Made by a program: the position numbers and the translations under genes. DNA of 64,000 nt from Pseudoduganella umbonata (GTDB lineage Bacteria; Pseudomonadota; Gammaproteobacteria; Burkholderiales; Burkholderiaceae_D). Shown here piece after piece: positions 36,711 to 44,668 of this stretch (its first letter is position 1; each line of letters starts with the position of its first letter). The DNA lies in NCBI RefSeq assembly GCF_014192225.1, contig NZ_JACHXS010000003.1, positions 248,001 through 312,000 on the forward strand, written 5' to 3'. The notes under the pieces are model-generated. The model had not been told where the DNA came from. It searched no databases and saw only the letters and a program-made list of their open reading frames with translations.

Positions 36711-37805
36711 ATGAACAGCCCCATCATCACCACGGCACAGGCAGCGAAAATCCTCGGCGTGTCGGCCCGGACGGCGCAACTGTGGATCGAAAGCGGCGTG
36801 ATCCCGTCATGGAAGACGCCCGGCGGCCATCGGCGCATGTACGAGACCGACGTGCTGGCCACGCTGGCGCAGGGCAACGACATCAAGTCGCCCGGCTGGG
36901 AAGTGCTGGTACTGGCGCCGGCGCGCCACCATGCGAGCTGGACCAACGCCTTCGCCACCCTGAACGTTGCCGGCCTCACCTGCCTCGACAATCCGGTGGC
37001 GGCCGCGGTCACGCTCGGCACGACCGTGCCCGACATGCTGGTGGTCCATGTGGAAACGCCGGACGACGTGCAGCCCGGATTCCTGGCGTCGCTGCGCGAG
37101 GTTCCCGTGCTGAGCCGGCTGCAGATCGTGATCGCGACATCGCTGCCCGCCGCGCAGGTCGAGGCGATGCTGGGCCCCGGCCTCCATTGCAAGGTGATCC
37201 AGCTCCACGGCACGCCGGACGGCCTGCCGCAGGAACTGGCGAAGCATTCGACCTTCAAGCCCGTGACGCTGGCGCCGTTGCCACCCATCCTGCTCGATGC
37301 GCCCTTCCCGGTCGGCGCCAACGAACCGCGCCGCCTGGCGGCCGTGCACCGCTCTGGCCTGCTCTACAGCGCGCAGGAAGAAACGCTGGACAATATCGCG
37401 CAGCTTGCCGCGCTCAGCCTGTCGATGCCCGTCGCGCTGGTCAGCATCATCAGCGAGGACAAGCAGTGGTTCAAGGCCAAGGTCGGACTCGACCTGACCG
37501 AAACGCCGCGCCACTGGGCATTCTGCAATCACACGCTGCTGCAGACGGGCGTGCAGGAGTTCAGCGAACTGGACAACGATCCCCGCTTCGCCGACAACCC
37601 CGCCGTGGCGGATGCGCCGCATTTCCGCTACTACGCGGGCGCGCCGATCACGGACGATTGGGGTTTTGCGCTGGGCTCGCTGTGCGTCATCGATACCAAG
37701 CCGCGCCAGCTCGGCGACAGCGGCAGGCAGATCCTCGATCGCCTGGCCCGCCAGGCCTCGCGGGAGGTCAGCCGCGCCATCCGGTCGGCAGGCCGACGCA
37801 AGTAA
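36711..37805 (+). CDS. Excisionase/MerR-type HTH protein with GAF domain
   Basis: A 364-aa three-part regulator. Residues 6-50 are a MerR/excisionase-type HTH (TTAQAAKILGVSARTAQLWI, then KTPGGHRRMYET). Residues about 60-185 are an alpha/beta segment like a degenerate receiver domain. Residues about 210-355 are a GAF domain (TLDNIAQLAALSLSMPVALV, HFRYYAGAPI). The GAF type is the one often fused to sensor kinases and cyclases. Likely a cytosolic ligand- or redox-responsive DNA-binding protein. The TAA stop lies in a run of 10-bp repeats. Confidence 0.75.
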   Translation: MNSPIITTAQAAKILGVSARTAQLWIESGVIPSWKTPGGHRRMYETDVLATLAQGNDIKSPGWEVLVLAPARHHASWTNAFATLNVAGLTCLDNPVAAAVTLGTTVPDMLVVHVETPDDVQPGFLASLREVPVLSRLQIVIATSLPAAQVEAMLGPGLHCKVIQLHGTPDGLPQELAKHSTFKPVTLAPLPPILLDAPFPVGANEPRRLAAVHRSGLLYSAQEETLDNIAQLAALSLSMPVALVSIISEDKQWFKAKVGLDLTETPRHWAFCNHTLLQTGVQEFSELDNDPRFADNPAVADAPHFRYYAGAPITDDWGFALGSLCVIDTKPRQLGDSGRQILDRLARQASREVSRAIRSAGRRK

Positions 37806-37871
37806 GCGTAAGTAAGCGTAAGTAAGCGTAAGCAGGCGCAACTCAGCACGAACAAGCGCAAGCAAGCGCGG
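37802..37871. repeat. 10-bp tandem repeats over the stop of the GAF regulator
   Basis: Three exact GTAAGCGTAA units (37802-37831) followed by four degenerate ones. The gene's TAA stop lies in the first unit. Confidence 0.8.
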
Positions 37872-38014
37872 GCAAGCCCCGCCGCCCGGCCCGCCGGCCC
37901 CGTCCGTTCAGCCGGCCAATCACCCTGACCGATGACTGGCCATACGCAGGTTCGATTGGCCAGGCGCCGCCGTTTGCCCCACGATGCCCATTTCATCAAT
38001 GGAGTGTCAAGGCA

Positions 38015-38842
38015 ATGGTTCGACAGATGCATGCATACATGGTGCCCACCTCGCACGGCATGGTCGCCGTCAGGGACTCGGGCACCGGTTCTTCCAGTGT
38101 GATCCTGATTCACGGTAACTCATCGAGCTCGGCGGTATTTCAGCCGCAGATCGACAGCGCGGCGCTGGCCGGCCACCGGCTGGTCGCCATCGACCTGCCC
38201 GGCCACGGCGCTTCCGCCGATGCCACGCACCCGGAGCGAACCTACACGAGGCCGGGTTTCGCCGGCACGCTGGCCGAAGTGATTTCCCACATCGGCGTGG
38301 CCGAGCCGGTCCTTGTCGGCTGGTCGCTGGGCGGCCACATCGCGCTGGAGCTGGCGCCGCGCCTGCCGTCGGTGCGGGGGATCATGATCTGCGGCGCGCC
38401 GCCGGTCGGCAGCGCCATGGCCGAAGGGTTCCGGCCCGGATCGGCGGTCCGCTACGGCGCGCGGGAGAGCCTGTCCGCCGACGAGCTGGAGGCATTCGGA
38501 CTTGCCATCTTCGGCCGCACGCTCGATGCGACGCTGCGCGCGGCGATGGCGCGCGCCGATGGCCGTGCCCGCAGGATCATGTTCGAGGCCGCACACGCCG
38601 GGGCGGGCGTCAACCAGCGCCACGTCGCCGAGCATTTCGCGGCACCGCTCGCCGTCGTCAATGGCGCCGGCGACACGATGATCAATCTCGATTACTTCGA
38701 CGGCATCGGCTATGCCAATCTCTGGTCGGGCCGGTGCCACCGCTTGCCGAACGCGGGCCATGCGCCGTTCCGCGACGATCCCGTGGCGTTTGGCGCGCTG
38801 CTGGCCCGCTTCCTGGCCGATATCGAGGCGGGCCAGCGCTGA
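38015..38842 (+). CDS. Alpha/beta hydrolase
   Basis: Cytosolic serine hydrolase, 275 aa. Oxyanion segment LIHGNSSSSAVF, GHRLVAIDLPGHGASAD, nucleophile elbow GWSLGGH with S104, acid region NGAGDTMINLDYF, and catalytic His in LPNAGHAPFRDDP. There is no signal peptide. The fold is the general C-C hydrolase/esterase type. It is convergent with another alpha/beta hydrolase 17 nt away. Substrate unknown. Confidence 0.82.
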   Translation: MVRQMHAYMVPTSHGMVAVRDSGTGSSSVILIHGNSSSSAVFQPQIDSAALAGHRLVAIDLPGHGASADATHPERTYTRPGFAGTLAEVISHIGVAEPVLVGWSLGGHIALELAPRLPSVRGIMICGAPPVGSAMAEGFRPGSAVRYGARESLSADELEAFGLAIFGRTLDATLRAAMARADGRARRIMFEAAHAGAGVNQRHVAEHFAAPLAVVNGAGDTMINLDYFDGIGYANLWSGRCHRLPNAGHAPFRDDPVAFGALLARFLADIEAGQR

Positions 38843-38859
38843 AACCCGGCAGGGCCGCC

Positions 38860-39732
38860 CTACCGCACCGCCTGCCCGTCCCCGTCCAGCAGGAACTTCA
38901 GCAGGATCCGGTTGACCGCGCCCGGGTTCTCCAGGTTGGCGATGTGCCCCGCGTCCGGCACGGTGGTCATCGGGCAATCGATGAGGTTCGCCATCGCGAT
39001 GGATTCGGCGACGGGGCGGGGGATGTCGCACTGGCCCGCCACCACCAGGGTCCGGCGCGGGTCCAGGCGGTGCAGCCTGGCCAGCCGATCCTTCCGGCCG
39101 AAGACGATGCGGCCCAGCGGAACGATGCCATCCCGGAGCCGCTCGGTGGAAAACCCGCACAGCGCGCTGCTGAAATTCCGGAACAGCGCCGACTGCCGGT
39201 CGATTGCGGGGCCGAAGAACATCGGCACGATCCTGTCCAGCAGTTCCGGCGCCACCTCCCCCTCCCGTTCGATCCTGGCGAGCATGCCCATGTAGACCGA
39301 GCGCGACGCCTCCGGCTCTTCGCCCACGAAGGTATCCATCAGCACCAGCTTGCGCACCTTGCCCGGATGGCGCTGCGCCAGCGCCTCCGCCCACATGCCG
39401 CCTGCCGACAGCCCGACGACATGGCATGCGTCGATGGCGAGGCTGTCCAGCAGCGCGGCGTGGTGCTCGGCCAGGTCGTCCAGGTCCCGCGTGCCGTCGG
39501 GTGGCGGGTCGGACTGCCCGTGACCCCACAGGTCCGGCACGATGACGCGGAAGTGTCGGGACAGCACGTCGATCTGGGGTTGCCACATCGCGGCATCCCA
39601 CAGGTAGCTGTGGCCCAGCAGGACAGGAAATCCCCGGCCGGATTCCAGGTAGGCGAGTTTCCTGCCGCCTATCGTTGCATAACGGTACGTCGGGTGCGTC
39701 GTGGCGAGTGCCGGGTAATTCGGGTCGTTCAT
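38860..39732 (-). CDS. Alpha/beta hydrolase, enol-lactonase-like
   Basis: A 290-aa hydrolase. Motifs: LGHSYLWDAAMWQPQI (oxyanion region), VIVPDLWGHGQSD, nucleophile elbow GLSAGG with S109, and C-terminal VPDAGHIANLENP with the His. The overall pattern is close to 3-oxoadipate enol-lactonases and related dehalogenase-fold enzymes. The start at MNDPNYPALA has TAAGGAAT at the right distance; an upstream TTG is less likely. An AT-rich motif related to the site before the GMC gene lies about 200 nt upstream, suggesting a shared regulator. Confidence 0.8.
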   Translation of the reverse strand: MNDPNYPALATTHPTYRYATIGGRKLAYLESGRGFPVLLGHSYLWDAAMWQPQIDVLSRHFRVIVPDLWGHGQSDPPPDGTRDLDDLAEHHAALLDSLAIDACHVVGLSAGGMWAEALAQRHPGKVRKLVLMDTFVGEEPEASRSVYMGMLARIEREGEVAPELLDRIVPMFFGPAIDRQSALFRNFSSALCGFSTERLRDGIVPLGRIVFGRKDRLARLHRLDPRRTLVVAGQCDIPRPVAESIAMANLIDCPMTTVPDAGHIANLENPGAVNRILLKFLLDGDGQAVR

Positions 39733-39928
39733 GGAATTCCTTAAGTTCAAGTGATCGGTAATGCCGCCTTATGGACGAAGCATGCGCTCAGCGCCCGGGA
39801 TCCGGACGGTCCGTTGTATATACGACCGCGACGGGTCATTGGACGCGTTCCGCCATGGCATGCCGATGGGGCCAGCGGCACCGCGCTGCCGAAGCAACGA
39901 AAACCTTGCCATACATTGCAAAAAAAGC

Positions 39929-39968
39929 TTTTCCGATTCGATATTTTCGATATAATCGGCAAAATCGG
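39929..39968. promoter_or_regulatory. Motif cluster related to the GMC-gene repeats
   Basis: TTTTCCGATTCGAT on the plus strand, and on the minus strand CCGATTATATCGA (39947-39959), the same 13 bases as in the first repeat at 31345. The arms also form an imperfect palindrome. Confidence 0.55.
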
Positions 39969-40129
39969 AATCGAAGTCGCTTGTAACTCCTCCAGTAAGC
40001 GCTGATCGGCCCGTCGGCGGAGAGATCCCGGTTACGGGGAGATTATTTCCGACAAGCATTTATAACGTTTCTTTTGAAATAATTAATTCTAAAAACAAAT
40101 TGAATGCCGCCGAATGAACCATTGGTGTG

Positions 40130-40157
40130 GGAACTATTTCCCTTCACGGCAGTTATT
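40130..40157 (+). promoter_or_regulatory. Possible ECF-type promoter of the sigma factor gene
   Basis: GGAACT, a 16-nt spacer, then GTTATT. The first element matches the common ECF -35 GGAAC; the second is a weak -10. It would allow autoregulation of the sigma factor, with a leader of about 80 nt. Confidence 0.35.
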
Positions 40158-40243
40158 TATCGACTTGCATCAATCTTATTAATGGCCAGGCATATGAATA
40201 ATCGATTGGATAACGGATGTGCGTTTGCGGCACGATGCGCGCC

Positions 40244-40957
40244 ATGAATACGACGACCGACCGCCGGACCCATCTGGCCGACCTGCTCATTGCGAGCGGC
40301 GCCGGCAACGAGCGTGCTTTCAGCGAACTGCACGCGCTGACCAATCAATACCTGTACCACGTCGCACTGCGGCTGCTGGGGGCACCGTCCTGCGCCGAAG
40401 AGGTGCTGCAGGACGCGTATGTCAACATCTGGACCCATGCCCGGCGCTTCCGGCCCGGCGAAGGCAGCCCGATGACGTGGCTGATCGCCATCGTGCGCAA
40501 CGGCGCGCTGTCCCGGCTGCGCAGCCGGCGGCTCGAGCAGCAGCGCACGGAAGCGGCGGCGGAAGCCGCGTGGCTCGCGGAACTCGCCATCGACGACAGC
40601 GACGCGAGCGACCCCATCCGGCAGGCGTTCTACGACACGCTGCGCCGGCGCCTGCCCGAGGCGCTCGCCCGGCTGGAGCCGGCACAGCGGCAGAGCATCG
40701 CCCTCACCTTCGGCCAGGGCATGCCCCACGCCGAACTGTCGGCGCACATGGACGCGCCGCTCGGCACCGTCAAGAGCTGGCTGCGGCGCGGCATGGCACG
40801 CCTGCGCGAGAACCTGGTGCAGGAGCCCGCGGCGGGGACGGTCCAGCCGCCCCGTCCCGGGAGGACCGGACAGAGCGGGCCGGCCCCCGACGCCGCGAAC
40901 GATCTGCTGCGCCACCACGCGAGGCTGGGTGCAAGCCCGGTGCCCATCGCCCGCTGA
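40244..40957 (+). CDS. ECF-type RNA polymerase sigma factor
   Basis: Sigma-70 family factor, 237 aa. Region 2 runs FSELHALTNQYLYHVALRLL to EEVLQDAYVNIWTHARRF, the -10 recognition helix. Region 4 reads LEPAQRQSIALTFGQGMPHA and then LSAHMDAPLGTVKSWLRRGM, the -35 HTH. A 40-residue Pro/Arg-rich tail follows. This is the SigK-like/ECF layout. Two earlier in-frame starts (40217, 40235) cannot be excluded because no strong ribosome site is seen. No anti-sigma gene of the ChrR or RskA type adjoins; the FecR-like gene two genes on could be a partner. Confidence 0.85.
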   Translation: MNTTTDRRTHLADLLIASGAGNERAFSELHALTNQYLYHVALRLLGAPSCAEEVLQDAYVNIWTHARRFRPGEGSPMTWLIAIVRNGALSRLRSRRLEQQRTEAAAEAAWLAELAIDDSDASDPIRQAFYDTLRRRLPEALARLEPAQRQSIALTFGQGMPHAELSAHMDAPLGTVKSWLRRGMARLRENLVQEPAAGTVQPPRPGRTGQSGPAPDAANDLLRHHARLGASPVPIAR

Positions 40958-40978
40958 CACCAACACAGGAAACTACCC

Positions 40979-41374
40979 ATGAATCACGCGATTCCCGCCA
41001 TCGGCCGGCTGCTGCTGGCCATCATTTTCATCATCAGCGGCCTGATGAAGCTCGCCGCGCCGGACGACACGGCGGCCGCGATCGCATCGGTCGGCCTGCC
41101 GTTCGCCCGCGCAGGGCTGGTGCTGGCCATCGCGGTCACGCTGGGAGGCGGCCTGATGCTCGCGGCCGGCTATCGGACGCGCACGGCTGCCGCCGGCCTC
41201 GCGGTCTTTACCCTGGTCGCGGGCCTGCTGTTCCACGGCCAGATCGGCGAGCGCGAACAGATGATCCACCTGCTGAAGAACCTGGCGCTTGCCGGCGGGC
41301 TGCTGCAGGTGATGGCCTTCGGCGCCGGCGCGTGGAGCATCGACGGACGCATGGCGCGCGCTGGCGGGCGCTGA
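40979..41374 (+). CDS. DoxX-family membrane protein
   Basis: Small inner-membrane protein, 131 aa, with four helices: IGRLLLAIIFIISGLMKL, LVLAIAVTLGGGLMLAAGY, AAAGLAVFTLVAGLLF and LALAGGLLQVMAFGAG. The GLMKLAAP stretch after TM1 is the DoxX signature. DoxX proteins associate with thiol or oxidative stress pathways in some bacteria. It follows the sigma gene by 21 nt with GGAAAC near the ATG, so it is probably co-transcribed and may be a target of it. Confidence 0.8.
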   Translation: MNHAIPAIGRLLLAIIFIISGLMKLAAPDDTAAAIASVGLPFARAGLVLAIAVTLGGGLMLAAGYRTRTAAAGLAVFTLVAGLLFHGQIGEREQMIHLLKNLALAGGLLQVMAFGAGAWSIDGRMARAGGR

Positions 41375-41466
41375 GCGGACCGGCCGGCAAGGCCCGGCGG
41401 TCCGGCGCATCCGGAAACGCGCGCGATGCGTATGTGACAGAGTCCGTCAACCACCCGCCAAGCCAC

Positions 41467-42360
41467 ATGACCCTGTTTTTCCCTTCCCGCGGCATCCCGC
41501 GACGGCGGCCACGGGCCATGCCCGCCGCCTTGCTGGCGGCAGCACTGCTGCTGGCGTCAGGCCCCGTGGCCGCGCAGCAAGCCGTCATCTCGCATGCCGA
41601 GCAGCCGTCCCGGCTGATCCGCAAGACGACCGTCCACCAGGCCTTCGCCGGCGTACGGCTGCAGGCCGGCGACATCGTCGAATCGGGCACACACACGGTC
41701 CAGATCGAATGGCCGAACGGCGCCCGCGTCGCGCTGGGCCCGGCCAGCAGCATCCTGGTGCACAACGCGGCCGGCCTGCCTTCCGCCACGGTGCTGCGTG
41801 GGTGGAGCAAGTTCGCGGCCACGGCACCGGCCGGTGGCCGGCTGGCGCTCGAGGCCGGCGTGCTGGCCCTGCAAGCCACGGCGGCGAGCGGCATCGTGTA
41901 CCTGGCACCGGACAGCACCGAACTGTTCGTCGAGAGCGGTACCGTGCCCGCGACCGACATGGCGCGCGCCGCCGTTCCGGCGGTTCCCGTCGGCAGCGGG
42001 CAGTATGCGGTGCGGCACGCCAGCCGGCCGCTCGATGTCGCGCCGCGCGCACCGCGACTGTTCATCGGCCGGATGCCGCGCGCCTTCCTCGACCCGCTCG
42101 TCGCCGTCGCCGCGCTGGTCCCCGCTGCCGCCGCCCTGCCCCAGCGCGACGTCGATGCCGCCGACATCGCGGCGTGGCGCGACGCCGGCGCCACGGCGCG
42201 CAGGCGCCTGGCGAGCCAGTTCGCGCCGCGGCTGGCCGATCCTGCGTTCCGCAGGGACGCCGAGAGCGTACTGGCCGGCCAGCCTGAATGGCGCGACGCG
42301 CTGCGCCGCCACAACGCCGTGAAAAACCGTACGTCCGCACCGCTCAACCAACTGTTCTGA
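41467..42360 (+). CDS. Exported FecR-domain-like protein
   Basis: A 297-aa protein with a signal peptide (hydrophobic 17-34, ending PVAAQQ). Residues about 50-150 contain a FecR-like beta motif: LQAGDIVESGTHTVQIEWPNG, split here as LQAGDIVESG and THTVQIEWPNGARVALGPAS. The C-terminus is Ala/Arg-rich with no membrane helix. Such domains occur in periplasmic sensors. It abuts the haem-sensor gene (1 nt), so the two are almost certainly co-translated. The start is uncertain: ATG 41467 lacks a clear site and ATG 41518 is an alternative. Exact function unknown. Confidence 0.6.
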   Translation: MTLFFPSRGIPRRRPRAMPAALLAAALLLASGPVAAQQAVISHAEQPSRLIRKTTVHQAFAGVRLQAGDIVESGTHTVQIEWPNGARVALGPASSILVHNAAGLPSATVLRGWSKFAATAPAGGRLALEAGVLALQATAASGIVYLAPDSTELFVESGTVPATDMARAAVPAVPVGSGQYAVRHASRPLDVAPRAPRLFIGRMPRAFLDPLVAVAALVPAAAALPQRDVDAADIAAWRDAGATARRRLASQFAPRLADPAFRRDAESVLAGQPEWRDALRRHNAVKNRTSAPLNQLF

Positions 42361-42361
42361 C

Positions 42362-43243
42362 ATGATGATCCGCTCGCTTGCCGCCAGGTTCAACCTGGTC
42401 TTCCTCGCCGTGTCCGCCCTCGGCTTCTGTGCCGCCGGTGCCGTCACGCACGCCATGCTCGAACGGAATGCCCGCGAGGAATCGCTGCAGCACGCGCGCC
42501 TGCTGCTGCACGCCTCCGACGCGGCAGGCAAGTACGCCAGCGCGCACGTCACGCCGCTGCTGGAAAACCGCCTGAAGTTCGAATTCCTGCCGCAGGCCGT
42601 GCCTACTTTCGCCGCGATCGAGCACCTGAACCAGCTGCTGAAGTCCTATCCGGATTACAGCTACAAGCAGGCCACCCTGAACCCCACCAATCCGCGCAAC
42701 CGCGCCGCGGGCTGGGAACTGCCGCTGGTCGAGCGGCTGCGCGCCGAGCCGCGCACGGCGGAACTGGTGGGCGAACGCGTCGGCCCGTCCGGCCCGGCCC
42801 TGTACGTGGCACGGCCCATCCGCATCGCCGACCGCGCCTGCCTGGCCTGCCATGGCAACCCGGCCGATGCGCCCGACACGATGCTCGACATCTATGGCCG
42901 GGCCAACGGCTTCGGCTGGAAGCTGGGCGAAACCGTGGGCGCGCAGGTGGTATCGGTGCCGATGCAGGTGCCGTTGCAGCGCGCCCGCACGCTGCTGCAG
43001 ACCTACCTGTGGTCGCTGCTGGCGATCTTCCTCTTCCTGTTCCTGGCCCTGAACGCGATGGTGCACCTGTTCGTGACGCGGCGCATCCGCAAGCTGTCGC
43101 GCGTGGCCGACGATATCAGCCTGGGCCGTGCAAACGCGGCCGCCATCGACACGCGGGGCGGCGACGAGCTGGCCGGGCTGGCGCGCGCCTTCGAGCGCAT
43201 GCGCACCAGCCTGGCCAGCGCGATGAAAATGCTCGATGAGTGA
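42362..43243 (+). CDS. Tll0287-like haem-sensor protein with HAMP domain
   Basis: Membrane sensor, 293 aa. TM1 (11-29) and TM2 (214-237) flank a periplasmic domain of the Tll0287/DUF3365 type, carrying CLACHG (C160, C163, H164), a CxxCH motif for covalent c-type haem. A HAMP linker (238-290) ends the protein, with no kinase, cyclase or methyl-accepting output domain. It overlaps the next gene (Ser/Thr kinase) by 8 nt, so the kinase may be the missing output. Redox or gas sensing is inferred from the haem motif. Confidence 0.75.
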   Translation: MMIRSLAARFNLVFLAVSALGFCAAGAVTHAMLERNAREESLQHARLLLHASDAAGKYASAHVTPLLENRLKFEFLPQAVPTFAAIEHLNQLLKSYPDYSYKQATLNPTNPRNRAAGWELPLVERLRAEPRTAELVGERVGPSGPALYVARPIRIADRACLACHGNPADAPDTMLDIYGRANGFGWKLGETVGAQVVSVPMQVPLQRARTLLQTYLWSLLAIFLFLFLALNAMVHLFVTRRIRKLSRVADDISLGRANAAAIDTRGGDELAGLARAFERMRTSLASAMKMLDE

Positions 43244-44666
43244 CCTGGCCGGCCTGCCGCGCCAGGTCGGCAAGTACCGCCTCGATGCGGTCCTGGGGCG
43301 GGGCGCGATGGGCGTGGTCTACCGCGCCTACGATCCCCTGATCGAGCGCACGCTGGCCCTGAAGACCGTGCACCGCGGACTGGCCGATCCGGAGCAGACG
43401 CACGAGATGCTGCAGCGCTTCCGCAAGGAGGCCCAGGCCGCGGGACGGCTGACACACCCGAATATCGTCGCGGTCTACGAATACGGCGAGAGCGCCGACA
43501 TGGCCTGGATCGCGATGGAGTTCGTTGACGGGCAGCCCCTGTCGGAACTGGTCACCGGCACGCCGCTGGCGCCGCCGCGGGCCGCGGCCTGGATGGGCGA
43601 CCTGCTGGCGGCCCTGGCCTATGCGCATGCGCGCGGCGTCGTGCACCGCGACATCAAGCCGGCCAACCTGCTACTGACGCGCGAAGGCCGCCTCAAGGTC
43701 GGCGACTTCGGCATCGCGCGGATCGAATCCTCGACCCTCACGCAGACCGGCGCGATGCTCGGCACGCCCAGCTACATGTCGCCCGAACAGTTTCGCGGCG
43801 AAACCGTCGATGGCCGCAGCGACCTGTTCTCGGCGGCTGTCGTGCTGTACCAGATGCTGACGGGCCAGCGGCCGTTCTCCGGCTCCGCCGCCACCGTGAT
43901 GCAGCAGGTGCTGACCGTGACGCCGCCGCCGCCTTCGCACGTGCATGCGGCGCTGGGCGCCGGCCTCGACGCCGTCGTGATGCGCGGACTGGCCAGGGCG
44001 CCGGAGGCGCGCTTCGCCGATGCCGCCGAGTTCGCGCGCGCGCTGGACCATGCGATGCAGGATGCGGAGGCGCCGGCAGGCGCCAGCGCCGGGGGCGACG
44101 ACGCCACCGTGCTGATGGCCGCGCCCGCCGCCGCGGCGGCACGCCGCACCGTTGCGCCCGCCACCGAAGCCACGGCCGCCATGACCGCATGGAAAATGGC
44201 CGCGCTGCCGCCGCTGGAAGCCCTGCTGACGGCGCAGATCGGTCCGCTGGCGCGGCTGCTGCTGCGCCGGATGGCGGCGAGCGCGCACGACTTCGACTCC
44301 CTGTGCGCACGGTTGCTGCCGCACATACCGTCGCCCGCGGCGCGCAAGGACTTCGCGGCGGAGCTCGCCGCGCTCGGCAGAGAACTCGTCGCGCGGCAGG
44401 ACCCGCACGGCGGGCAGCACGCCGGCGCCGTGGCAATCGGCGAAAGCACCCACGCGCCCGATGCCGCGTTCGGCGCGGCCGCGACCGCATTGCTCGCCGA
44501 GGAGATCGGTCCCATCGCGGCCATCGTCGTCAAGCGCGCGCTGCCGCAGGCGGCTGGCCGCCTTGCGCTGCTCGAACTCGCCGCCGCGCGGATCGACGAC
44601 CCGGCGGCCCGGGCGCGCTTCCTCGACCGGGCCCGGGCCCTCATCGGCGGTCCCGCAGCCGGCTAG
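43236..44666 (+). CDS. Ser/Thr protein kinase with duplicated C-terminal domain
   Basis: Hanks-type kinase, 476 aa. G-loop GRGAMGVVY (21-29), K43 in LALKTV, catalytic HRDIKPAN (H137-N144), DFG at D157, and activation-loop GTPSYMSPEQ. No transmembrane segment is seen, so it is cytosolic or membrane-recruited. Residues 327-380 and 417-470 are a repeated 50-residue unit (for example AQIGPLARLLLRRM and EEIGPIAAIVVKRA). It overlaps the haem-sensor gene and ends 2 nt before the convergent tssM. By analogy with PpkA, it may phosphorylate the FHA protein of the secretion system; no phosphatase is in the window. Confidence 0.88.
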   Translation: MSDLAGLPRQVGKYRLDAVLGRGAMGVVYRAYDPLIERTLALKTVHRGLADPEQTHEMLQRFRKEAQAAGRLTHPNIVAVYEYGESADMAWIAMEFVDGQPLSELVTGTPLAPPRAAAWMGDLLAALAYAHARGVVHRDIKPANLLLTREGRLKVGDFGIARIESSTLTQTGAMLGTPSYMSPEQFRGETVDGRSDLFSAAVVLYQMLTGQRPFSGSAATVMQQVLTVTPPPPSHVHAALGAGLDAVVMRGLARAPEARFADAAEFARALDHAMQDAEAPAGASAGGDDATVLMAAPAAAAARRTVAPATEATAAMTAWKMAALPPLEALLTAQIGPLARLLLRRMAASAHDFDSLCARLLPHIPSPAARKDFAAELAALGRELVARQDPHGGQHAGAVAIGESTHAPDAAFGAAATALLAEEIGPIAAIVVKRALPQAAGRLALLELAAARIDDPAARARFLDRARALIGGPAAG

Positions 44667-44668
44667 CG

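Larger units (their letters stand above)
39733..40243. other. 511-bp AT-rich divergent regulatory region
   Basis: It separates the minus-strand hydrolase from the plus-strand sigma factor gene and is clearly lower in GC than its surroundings from 39920 to 40200. It contains the inverted motif cluster at 39929-39968 and an ECF-like promoter candidate at 40130-40157. No gene is seen. Confidence 0.6.

Noticed and set aside
37802..37871. Possible CRISPR or other array in the 10-bp repeats
   Set aside because: Units are 10 bp with no spacers and decay quickly; this is a simple tandem repeat.
31264..39732. A genomic island in the accessory middle region
   Set aside because: No integrase, tRNA, flanking repeats or shift in codon use within genes was seen; only the intergenic spaces are AT-rich.
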